Shown: positions 34,784-41,519 of the stretch, piece after piece
How the letters are laid out: each line of letters opens with the position of its first letter
How positions within the stretch are numbered: the first letter of the stretch is position 1
DNA from: Lachnospiraceae bacterium
Lineage (GTDB): Bacteria; Bacillota; Clostridia; Lachnospirales; Lachnospiraceae
DNA: 64,000 nt
Assembly: GCA_017473115.1 (NCBI GenBank)
Contig: JAFUNC010000011.1
Location: 1 to 64,000 of the forward strand
Reading direction: 5' to 3'
Program-made: the position numbers and the translations under genes
The notes under the pieces: generated by a model
What the model was told of the DNA's origin: nothing
Databases searched by the model: none
The model's input: the letters and a program-made list of their open reading frames with translations, nothing else

Positions 34784-35008
34784 ATGGGAACAAATCAGCA
34801 TGTTACTCCTCATCCCGATGGTGGTTGGCAGGTAAAAGGCGCAGGAAACACACGTGCCACGGTAAGAACCGACACACAAGCAGAAGCAATTGGTATTGCT
34901 CGTGAGATTGCACGTAATCAAGGTGCAGAATTAGTTATTCATCGACCTAATGGACAGATTCGTGCTAAAGATTCTTACGGAAATGATCCTTATCCACCTA
35001 AAGGATAA
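34784..35008 (+). CDS. DUF2188 family protein
   Basis: The 74-residue protein matches DUF2188 across its length: HVTPHPDGGWQVKGAGNTRA, QAEAIGIAREIARNQGAELV and the ending RAKDSYGNDPYPPKG. The family is small, soluble and of unknown function. TAGGAGG precedes its ATG. It forms a two-gene unit with the His/Cys protein. Confidence 0.85.
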   Translation: MGTNQHVTPHPDGGWQVKGAGNTRATVRTDTQAEAIGIAREIARNQGAELVIHRPNGQIRAKDSYGNDPYPPKG

Positions 35009-35020
35009 TTTTAAAAAATA

Positions 35021-35049
35021 CCCAAGGCAAAATTATTTAATGCCTTGGG
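35021..35049. terminator. Convergent terminator
   Basis: Nine-bp stem CCCAAGGCA with TGCCTTGGG, 11-base loop, T-rich on the plus side. It lies between the DUF2188 gene and the 159-aa orphan, which converge. Confidence 0.85.
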
Positions 35050-35057
35050 TTTTATTA

Positions 35058-35537
35058 TTATTCCGTTGCTTTAGGCTTCTCTAACGGTGCTACCACAATC
35101 TCCCCATTTTCTAACTTAGCACCGGCACTGATTATTTTCATATCCAGTAAGGTTTTAACCTTTTCTGCACTGAATGATGTTCTTTCATATCTGGAACTAA
35201 TCACATCATACATAATCTCATTCTTCACTTTGTGGGTGCCGATGACAATATAGAATAAGTTTGCTAAACAATCCTCTTCCACCATCGGAACCAAACTATT
35301 GATATGAAGTTTATTCATCATGTTAGTTACAAAAAATGAATCATCAAATACCAACTCATTGGTTTCTTCCGCAATTTTTAAACCGTATACTTCATCAGGA
35401 CCTTCACTCTTGATAATATCTTTCAACTGCTTATCGGTGAACTCCACCAGTTCCCCTTTAGGAAGACAATACGTCTCATATCCTAAAGAACGATTACCAA
35501 GACTTAATTTGTTAGTTACAATTAATTTTCTACACAT
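35058..35537 (-). CDS. Orphan element protein, 159 residues
   Basis: The soluble protein begins MCRKLIVTNKLSLGNRSLGYETYCLPKG and reads as an alpha/beta domain with EFTDKQLKDIIKSEGPDEVYG and FFVTNMMNKLHINSLVP. No family is recognised. AGGAGGTACACGGGT precedes the ATG. It is the last gene of the minus-strand right arm of the element, downstream of the DUF5688 gene. Confidence 0.6.
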   Translation of the reverse strand: MCRKLIVTNKLSLGNRSLGYETYCLPKGELVEFTDKQLKDIIKSEGPDEVYGLKIAEETNELVFDDSFFVTNMMNKLHINSLVPMVEEDCLANLFYIVIGTHKVKNEIMYDVISSRYERTSFSAEKVKTLLDMKIISAGAKLENGEIVVAPLEKPKATE

Positions 35538-35714
35538 ACCCGTGTACCTCCTATATGATTTTTATTTTTCTTTGAGTTCTTCAACTCATTTCCATATATC
35601 AATATTAACGCCGCCGCAACCACTGTGTCTGTGGTGTAAGTTACTAGAAATTATCCTTAATGTATAGGGAGTTTTCACAGAAACAGGGTGGCATTTACTA
35701 CCACCCTGCAAACC

Positions 35715-36632
35715 CTATGCTATTTCAATTTTATTTGTATTCCTATCAAAATAATAAACTGAGTCTGATAACACCTCCTGCTCTGCTACCTGTGTTTCGT
35801 TGACTTCTTTTACCATCCCCTGCAACTTTGTTTTTGTAATGTGGTCTTTATCAGGAATAATGATAACCTCGTGAATAGAACTTGGTAAAATAAACAAATT
35901 AGACTGCATTTTATCTGCAAATTCTTTGAGAATATAATCATACAATATAGCACCGGCCCCATATAACCTTGTTGAGTTGCTTAATACATACATGCCACAA
36001 TTATCATCTTCAAACAGTTCCAATACAGAATCACCGACTTCCTCCTCTGTAAAAATGTTTTCTTCTACCAAACCTTTAAGCACCTGCATCATCCCCAACA
36101 GGCTTGCTTTTAACAATTTCGGTGCATTCTCCTTGGCAACAGTATAAATCTCTTCTGTTGATACTCCCCATCCATCCAAGTGTCTGTTAGTAATTAATAT
36201 AGTTGCATTGCTGAACTCGTCTTCATCAACCAAGTAATAAAATACAATTGCAAGGTCTTGAAATCTTACATAAGGAATTTCTTCCAACAAATATTTGTTT
36301 CGGTCAAAATTAATGAGTTTATAAACTATTCTCTGCTTTGCTGTTTCATAATTGGTGAAGAAATCCATATTTACATTATGTTCAAAGCGATACTTATTAT
36401 AGATTTCAACAATTTTGTCTGCTACCTGCTCTATACTCCAATTGTATTCCCTGTAATTATCGAAGTAGTCTTCCAAATAAATAGTAGGTGCAATATTGAT
36501 ACCATCATCTTTTAATGTGATTGCATACAACATTACACCATTATTTTTTCGTATTCTCATTTCCTCCACCGTGCACTCTGTTCTCTGCTCCAACGCTCCT
36601 TTGACTTCTTTTGAAAAATTCTCAATTTTCAT
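35715..36632 (-). CDS. DUF5688 family protein
   Basis: The 305-residue protein fits DUF5688, a family I associate with Lachnospiraceae mobile DNA. It contains APTIYLEDYFDNYREYNWS, INFDRNKYLLEEIPYVRFQD, SNATILITNRHLDGWG and SNLFILPSSIHEVIIIPD. Function is unknown. It starts behind CGGAGGAAAG and is the gene nearest to attR. Confidence 0.75.
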   Translation of the reverse strand: MKIENFSKEVKGALEQRTECTVEEMRIRKNNGVMLYAITLKDDGINIAPTIYLEDYFDNYREYNWSIEQVADKIVEIYNKYRFEHNVNMDFFTNYETAKQRIVYKLINFDRNKYLLEEIPYVRFQDLAIVFYYLVDEDEFSNATILITNRHLDGWGVSTEEIYTVAKENAPKLLKASLLGMMQVLKGLVEENIFTEEEVGDSVLELFEDDNCGMYVLSNSTRLYGAGAILYDYILKEFADKMQSNLFILPSSIHEVIIIPDKDHITKTKLQGMVKEVNETQVAEQEVLSDSVYYFDRNTNKIEIA

Positions 36633-36776
36633 TTTTTCTTTCCTCCGTATATTGTTTATTTATAAAAGCATTTCGCTTTTAAGTGGGAGGAGTATAACGC
36701 AAAATATATTATTTTGACTGCTGACATAATAGCCAGAAATGTACCTTTGATGATGTACGATATGCCGGTACATATA

Positions 36777-36810
36777 AAAAGCACTGATTCCTTCCGAAAC
36801 CAGTGCTTTT
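36777..36810. terminator. Hairpin terminator near the right end of the element
   Basis: Ten-bp stem AAAAGCACTG with CAGTGCTTTT, 14-base loop. It shields the gene remnant beyond attR from transcription or ends the minus-strand read-in. The remainder of 36633-36916 holds no gene; a GTACATC/GATGTAC-type palindromic patch lies near 36740-36773. Confidence 0.75.
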
Positions 36811-36916
36811 CAATCTTCCTACAACCCTACCACCTCATAAGGTTGTCCATACGTTTTATATTTATTGCTACCTGTTTTTATTATCAATTCCCTATACAAA
36901 TACTTCCTACGCATAC

Positions 36917-36950
36917 TACCGAAATCCATTGGCTTCGGGGTACCGGAACC
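36917..36950. other. attR junction of the integrative element
   Basis: The inverted copy of the element arm (CCAAT..TTT.GGTA read on the minus strand) occupies 36917-36932, and the core GGTAC-C-GGAACC occupies 36939-36950. The spacing to the core mirrors that at attL exactly. To the right, host coding sequence resumes in frame as Y-R-N-R-G-Y-N-F. Confidence 0.85.
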
Positions 36951-37519
36951 GCGGATACAATTTTACCATTACCTCTTCTACTGCATACGATCAGAAATTT
37001 ATTTACGGACGGAATATCTATGCCAACATTGACCGGATTGTAGATTCCATATTCAATAATTACTTATCCCGTCCCGGAGTAAAGCAACCGATTTTTACAT
37101 CCTACTGCGACGGCAAAAGGACCACTTGCCGCGGATTAAGTCAATGGGGTTCCATGTACCTGGGAGAAGAAGGGTACTCTGCCATTGATATCATCCGTTA
37201 CTATTATGGTAATGATATGTTTATCAATTCTGCAGACCAGATTGAAGGCGTTCCTGCTTCCTGGCCGGGATATGATTTAACCATCGGTTCCAGAGGCAGT
37301 AAGGTTTTACAATTACAACAACAACTCAACCGTATCAAAAGAAACTATCCTGCACTCCCCGGGGTTTCGGAGGACGGCATCTATGGTCCCGGAACCGCGG
37401 AAGCCGTGCGTACATTCCAGCAAATTTTTAACTTAAATCCTACGGGCGTAACAGACTTTGCAACCTGGTATTCCATCTCCAATATTTATGTTGGCGTGAC
37501 CGGGATATCAGAACCATAA
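36941..37519 (+). pseudogene. 3' half of the SpoIID-like/peptidoglycan-binding protein gene
   Basis: This fragment encodes 192 residues and continues the gene interrupted at 22037. It holds the rest of the SpoIID-like domain (TAYDQKFIYGRNIY, CRGLSQWGSMYLGEEGYSA, corresponding to the GMSQYGA region of SpoIID), then a PG_binding_1 domain (LTIGSRGSKVLQLQQQLNRI and DGIYGPGTAEAVRTFQQIF). The family is common in clostridia and is linked to cell wall or spore-wall processing. No start codon with a ribosome site is present in frame, so it is probably not translated while the element is inserted. Confidence 0.85.
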
Positions 37520-37542
37520 TCCCTATATTACAGCATAAATAA

Positions 37543-37580
37543 AAGAGTGTATTTAAACTGTTTCGTTTAAATACACTCTT
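37543..37580. terminator. Convergent terminator
   Basis: Sixteen-bp perfect stem AAGAGTGTATTTAAAC with its complement, six-base loop. It serves the SpoIID-like gene on the plus strand and mrp on the minus strand. Confidence 0.85.
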
Positions 37581-37596
37581 CGCATTATGAATCACT

Positions 37597-38418
37597 TTAT
37601 AAATTCTTCAACATCTCGGTCATCTCATCCAACCAATCACCCTTGTACACTTCAATCATACCTGCGTCACAGGCAGCGGCCAAGGTGGAATCCATCGGAA
37701 TTTTAGCCACATGTTTGATTCCGTATTCTTCGGCAATTTCTTCTATATGACTTTCCCCGTAAATATAATGTTTTTCTTTACAATTGGGACATACAAAATA
37801 TGACATGTTTTCCACAATACCAAGCACGGGAATTCGCATCAATGTTGCCATTTTTACCGCTTTTTCCACAATCATGGATACCAGTTCCTGCGGTGATGCC
37901 ACAATGATGATTCCGTCTACGGGAAGAGACTGGAATACGGTCAGAGGAACATCTCCGGTTCCGGGCGGCATATCTACAAAGAGGTAATCCTTATCGCCCC
38001 AGAGCACATCGGTCCAGAACTGTTTTACGGTACCCGCAATCACAGGACCTCTCCAAATAACAGGATCGGTTTCATCCGGCAACAAAAGGTTAATGGACAT
38101 GATATCAATATCCGTAGTTGTTTTAACGGGAACAATGCCCTCCTCATCGCCGTATGCCTTCTCGGTAAGGCCAAATACCTTCGGAATGGAAGGTCCGGTA
38201 ATATCCGCATCCAGAATACCCGTATGGAATCCTTTGCGATGCATGGCAACTGCCAACAACGAAGTTACAAGGGATTTACCAACACCACCTTTACCACTGA
38301 CAACACCGATTACTTTCTTAATATTTGCAGACTCATGAGGTTTCTCCAAGAAACTCTTAGGGTCTCTTTGTGAACAATTTTCACTGCAACTTCCGCAGTC
38401 ATGTGAACATTCTGACAT
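37597..38418 (-). CDS. Mrp/NBP35-type P-loop ATPase
   Basis: The 273-residue protein is a Mrp-family iron-sulfur carrier. It has an N-terminal cysteine cluster (CSHDCGSCSENC), Walker A VSGKGGVGKSLV around residue 41, the switch-like VDMPPGTGDVPL, and the CPNC cysteine pair around residue 224 that binds a bridging cluster in the dimer. It delivers Fe-S clusters to target proteins in the cytosol. An in-frame stop shortly upstream fixes the ATG at 38418. The nearest strong ribosome site, GGAGGG, lies 25 bases away beyond a small hairpin. Confidence 0.93.
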   Translation of the reverse strand: MSECSHDCGSCSENCSQRDPKSFLEKPHESANIKKVIGVVSGKGGVGKSLVTSLLAVAMHRKGFHTGILDADITGPSIPKVFGLTEKAYGDEEGIVPVKTTTDIDIMSINLLLPDETDPVIWRGPVIAGTVKQFWTDVLWGDKDYLFVDMPPGTGDVPLTVFQSLPVDGIIIVASPQELVSMIVEKAVKMATLMRIPVLGIVENMSYFVCPNCKEKHYIYGESHIEEIAEEYGIKHVAKIPMDSTLAAACDAGMIEVYKGDWLDEMTEMLKNL

Positions 38419-38428
38419 AACATTCTAT

Positions 38429-38449
38429 GCGTATGAAAATACGCCCTCC
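38429..38449 (-). promoter_or_regulatory. Ribosome site separated from the mrp start by a hairpin
   Basis: On the minus strand GGAGGG is followed by GCGTAT-TTTC-ATACGC, a perfect six-bp hairpin, then 10 bases and ATG. When folded, the hairpin would bring the ribosome site to a normal distance; when open, spacing is too long. This may control or simply permit translation of mrp. Confidence 0.5.
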
Positions 38450-38612
38450 TTTTATGATGATTTTTCATGAAATAAAGTCGATAGCACATTTGAATTAATG
38501 CTTATACCCTGTTTGATTTGTTCTTCTGTATACTCGACTTCAAACAATTATTTTAACAGAGTTTTACTTTTAAAACAAGTATACACCAATGCTTTCCAAT
38601 GAAATCCTGATG

Positions 38613-39413
38613 CTAAATACTATCCTCCGTATCTTCCGGCAACGGTGCACTGTTAAGTTCTGCCCAGTAAGGTAAAAATCCTGCTTTTACCGCGACTTTT
38701 TGGGACTGGATATGGCTTTCCACCGTACCGTAATACGGCACTTTCCCTCTTTTTAAAATTTCTCGTTTTAGAAGAATCGTGATAAAAGGACCTAAATTCA
38801 TCCCTTTGCTCTCAGACATTACATCAATACCGATTTGCCACATTACATCACTATCTGCACTGGCGCCTGCCATACCAAGGATTTCACCGTTTTTTAATAC
38901 TGCCACTCCTAAGACATCCGGTGCATTTGGCAAAAAAGAATAGGCATGTATAAATCTCTCATCATCTCGAAAACGTTCGATTTCTTCACCTTCATACCAC
39001 TGCACTTCATATTCCCCGGACAATGCATTCATTTCTTCTTCAGATAAAAGTTCCTTGCCCAGCGGTAGATAATAATGATGCAAATCTTCCAGAAAATACT
39101 TATGTTCCAAAAGCAAATCATCCAACCAATATAAATATTTATATTGGGACATCCATGCACCGTTTAAGTCCTTGAACGTCGTTCTGCACTCTTCCAAAAT
39201 CTCTTCTCTGCCTGAGAAAATACACTTACCGTTCATACACAATACTTTCAGGATTGCATCATCCTTCTTAAATCTGCGGCGACCTCCCTTTAATTCTCTT
39301 ATGGTATATTCATTCTCTGTAGAATTCAATTGCCAACCACTGCAACAATAATCCGTCTGCATCTGTTGCGCAAATAATTCCTTAATCCGTTTCTGCTCTT
39401 CTGTCATATTCAT
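38613..39413 (-). CDS. GNAT-fold protein
   Basis: The product of about 266 residues has a C-terminal GNAT-like domain: DVLGVAVLKNGEILGMAGASAD, QIGIDVMSESKGMNLGPFITILL (the acetyl-CoA loop region) and VPYYGTVESHIQSQKVAVKAGFLPYWAE. The N-terminal 120 residues are charged and helical. The substrate is unknown. Several ATGs are possible (39437, 39413, 39407); 39413 is chosen because AAGAGA lies eight bases before it. Confidence 0.65.
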   Translation of the reverse strand: MNMTEEQKRIKELFAQQMQTDYCCSGWQLNSTENEYTIRELKGGRRRFKKDDAILKVLCMNGKCIFSGREEILEECRTTFKDLNGAWMSQYKYLYWLDDLLLEHKYFLEDLHHYYLPLGKELLSEEEMNALSGEYEVQWYEGEEIERFRDDERFIHAYSFLPNAPDVLGVAVLKNGEILGMAGASADSDVMWQIGIDVMSESKGMNLGPFITILLKREILKRGKVPYYGTVESHIQSQKVAVKAGFLPYWAELNSAPLPEDTEDSI

Positions 39414-39498
39414 AATCGTTCTCTTACTTCCATTCATTACTTATTATACTACTACCACTCCCCACCTCATTATACTCTATTTTTTTCATGACGTAAAT

Positions 39499-39655
39499 GG
39501 TTCAGGATTGCATCTATACTTTGTTTAAGGACCGTTTTGTGAGTGTCGGCACTTAATGAAAAGGCTTGTTTACAAGACTTTGAATTTAGTGTCCGCTACA
39601 TTCACAAGCGAGCGAAAGCGTGTCCGAAAATAAAGTATAGATGCAATCCTGAACC
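39499..39655. repeat. Structured intergenic repeat, copy 2
   Basis: A 24-bp perfect outer stem (39499-39522 with 39632-39655) encloses a core matching the copy at 5591-5802: GGAC/GTCC closing pair, CCGTTTT, a 9-bp stem TGTGAGTGT/ACATTCACA, CGGCACTTAA paired with TTTAGTGTCCG, an inner CTTG-ttta-CAAG hairpin and the 3' GCGAAAGC mini-hairpin with GNRA-type loop. The outer stem sequence is unrelated to that of copy 1, and stem bases change in pairs. No class is recognised. Confidence 0.7.
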
Positions 39656-39666
39656 TTCACTTATCC

Positions 39667-39940
39667 AATAAAAAAACAGTATAATGAGATTCCCTTTTTT
39701 TCCAACTCATTGCACTGTTTTTTTATGTAAAAATAATTTTTTTCATGTAAAAGGTACTCTTTCCCGTAAATGCCTTTTACTAAGATTGTAACCGCCCAAT
39801 GCATTATTACGGTAACTTCGTACTCGTCTTATTTGCCATCCCCATAGCAGAAAGCACTTCCCTTTTACTAATTCTACATATCCACAGGTAACTTACCCCT
39901 AACTTATCCTGCGCATGTAAAATGTTGTTCCCCATTTACT
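39667..39940 (-). ncRNA. Candidate small RNA of about 260 nt
   Basis: On the minus strand TTGATT-16-TATAAT (centred near 39963) is a good promoter. No open frame follows. The transcript would include GGTAAGTTACC, a GTAAAAGG/CCTTTTAC hairpin (39757-39780) and an AT-rich hairpin. It would end at an AACAGTGCAATGAG/CTCATTATACTGTT stem followed by TTTTTTT at 39667-39725. The class is not recognised; it could also be a long leader for the GNAT gene. The stretch 39980-40140 between this promoter and the EF-hand gene terminator holds nothing I can support. Confidence 0.45.
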
Positions 39941-40145
39941 TTATATTGTTATTATAACTAATTTTTAGAATAAATCAATTATTTTTTTATGATTTTTGCA
40001 CAAAATTGGCAGATTTTTGCACTTTTTTTAAGTTTATATCATATTTATGTCATTTTAACGTCTTGAAAGTGGTATATTATGCATATTTTGCAAGAAATCA
40101 AACGATAAGCAGCACATCATTTTATAAAAGATAAAATAGTAAAAA

Positions 40146-40183
40146 ACACTTCAAACATCAGACCTTTCCAATGTTTGAAGTGT
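40146..40183 (-). terminator. Terminator of the EF-hand protein gene
   Basis: Thirteen-bp stem ACACTTCAAACAT with ATGTTTGAAGTGT, 12-base loop, followed by TTTTTTAC on the minus strand. It lies eight bases past the stop. Confidence 0.85.
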
Positions 40184-40191
40184 ATTTTTAT

Positions 40192-41286
40192 TTACTGTGC
40201 TAAGTCAAGATGTTGTACAGAACCAACATTTCCGTTTTCATACAAAAATATTCCGGTACTGCGGATAAATCCTTTGTCACTATTATCGGCATTTTTCAAT
40301 GCAAAATCCGTAACGGCCTTTTGCAGACAAATGGCACCTACACCTTTTTCCGCAAGGGTATATAATTCGTTTTCACCCTTTTCGTTCCGGCACCAAATCT
40401 TTAATTTGTTCCATACGGAATCATTTTCATCAATCCAGCCGTTGCCATCCTCATCATACTCTGCCAAATCGCCGAATCCGTCTCCGGATTGCGGTCCGAA
40501 CAGTTCGCTTCCGTCATTGATTGTGCCGTCATTATTTTTATCCAATGCAAGATAACCGCTGCCGGATGCCAATTCTGATATTTCATCTTTTTTTCCGTCG
40601 GCATCAATATCAAAGAAAAACTTTTGGTCTGTCAAATTTGCCACATTTCCGGCAAAATTAATAACCAACGGATCACATACCCGTTGCAATTCTGCAATGT
40701 CATATTCTTCTTCGTAATACTCACGAAAACTGCGACTCATTCCCAGTTCCAAATTAAAATTGATTTCTCTGCCGTCTGCAGTTGTTACCATACCTTTGGA
40801 CCGATAGAGAACGTTTTCAGTCTCCTCATAACACCCCTCACGGGTAAATGACACCTGTTTCATCGGCATAAATTCCAAAGTAGCAGGCTGACCTTTCATT
40901 TCTCCGTTCCAATCTTCCGCAAACATATCTTCCTCATAAATATTCCCTGCCCGCTCTCCAAATAAAAGCATAAAAATATACCGGGTAGAGTAATAATGAA
41001 ATTGTGCAGCCGTACTTGCAGAAGTCTCACGTAACGTAATATTACTTTTCTTTAATGTGGCAATCTTTTCTTCCCACACAATTTTATGTGTCTCTTCATT
41101 TTTATACGCTGCAGTTTCTTTGGTCACTTCAGGCTCCGTTTCGCCCAAATTATCGTGTGACATGGATAAATCATTTTTATTTCGCTTGCCATTGTAATCC
41201 TGCAATGCAAAACGACTTCTTTGTGTACTCGAAGACTGATATCTTCGGGCGGACTCCATTCCTATTACGCTTGTTTCAATTCGCAA
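40192..41286 (-). CDS. EF-hand-type calcium-binding protein
   Basis: The 364-residue protein has three calcium-loop motifs in its second half: FDIDADGKKDEISE (about residue 220), LDKNNDGTINDGSELF (about 245) and YDEDGNGWIDENDSVW (about 278), with 1, 3, 5 and 12 positions filled by D, N or E. There is no signal peptide. The N-terminal 100 residues are polar, and the middle is beta-rich (PATLEFMPMKQVSFTREGC, EINFNLELGMSRSF). Such proteins are common but poorly studied in Lachnospiraceae. It is a single-gene unit with a terminator at each side. Confidence 0.7.
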   Translation of the reverse strand: MRIETSVIGMESARRYQSSSTQRSRFALQDYNGKRNKNDLSMSHDNLGETEPEVTKETAAYKNEETHKIVWEEKIATLKKSNITLRETSASTAAQFHYYSTRYIFMLLFGERAGNIYEEDMFAEDWNGEMKGQPATLEFMPMKQVSFTREGCYEETENVLYRSKGMVTTADGREINFNLELGMSRSFREYYEEEYDIAELQRVCDPLVINFAGNVANLTDQKFFFDIDADGKKDEISELASGSGYLALDKNNDGTINDGSELFGPQSGDGFGDLAEYDEDGNGWIDENDSVWNKLKIWCRNEKGENELYTLAEKGVGAICLQKAVTDFALKNADNSDKGFIRSTGIFLYENGNVGSVQHLDLAQ

Positions 41287-41467
41287 TATGTTCCCTTTCT
41301 TATTGAGTCACTGCCTTAATTCTTTCCCTCCCTGTCTGATCTAAAACAAAAACAGTACAGTTGGAAAGATTCCTTCTTTCTTCCTGTACCATCCGTGGTG
41401 ACTTACTAAATACTTTAGGCCTTAAATATTCGTATATATTATATCGGTTCTTTTATCCGAAAATTAA

Positions 41468-41498
41468 CCCCGGCAGATTAGAATATAATCCGCCGGGG
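41468..41498 (-). terminator. Terminator of carB
   Basis: CCCCGGC pairs with GCCGGGG, extended inward by AGATTA/TAATCC-type pairs. It lies 22 bases past the carB stop. A second hairpin (GTACAG..CTGTAC, 41355-41389) followed by T-run on the minus strand lies further on. Confidence 0.8.
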
Positions 41499-41519
41499 CA
41501 TACATTTAAAATATAAAAA

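Larger units (their letters stand above)
22037..36940. mobile_element. 14,904-bp integrative element with serine recombinase and Rep
   Basis: The element lies between two matching junctions inside a SpoIID-like gene. Content from left to right: large serine recombinase and a small overlapping gene, a 174-aa-class orphan, a 770-bp non-coding tract, three small orphans, an HUH Rep, an exported 528-aa protein, a DUF3791/DUF3990 operon, an SLH lipoprotein, two Xre-like regulators in opposite orientation to most cargo, a DUF2188 pair, a 159-aa orphan and a DUF5688 protein. No type IV secretion, capsid, terminase or separate relaxase gene is visible, so it would need help to move between cells or could simply be an intervening element. 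Confidence 0.88.

Noticed and set aside
22037-36940. The element as an intact prophage
   Set aside because: No terminase, portal, capsid, tail or lysis gene is recognisable; the size and content fit a small integrative element better.
36803-36940. An alternative start giving the 3' gene half its own N-terminus from element DNA
   Set aside because: The in-frame ATG at 36803 lies inside a terminator stem, lacks a ribosome site, and the encoded residues are Leu/Tyr-rich without a proper signal peptide.
22035-36950. Insertion at a tRNA gene
   Set aside because: No tRNA-like sequence is present at either end; the target is clearly a protein-coding gene, as is usual for large serine recombinases.
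39667-39940. 6S RNA or tmRNA as identity of the small RNA candidate
   Set aside because: The 5' and 3' ends do not form the long closing stem with a central bubble expected of 6S RNA, and no tRNA-like ends or tag frame of tmRNA are visible.
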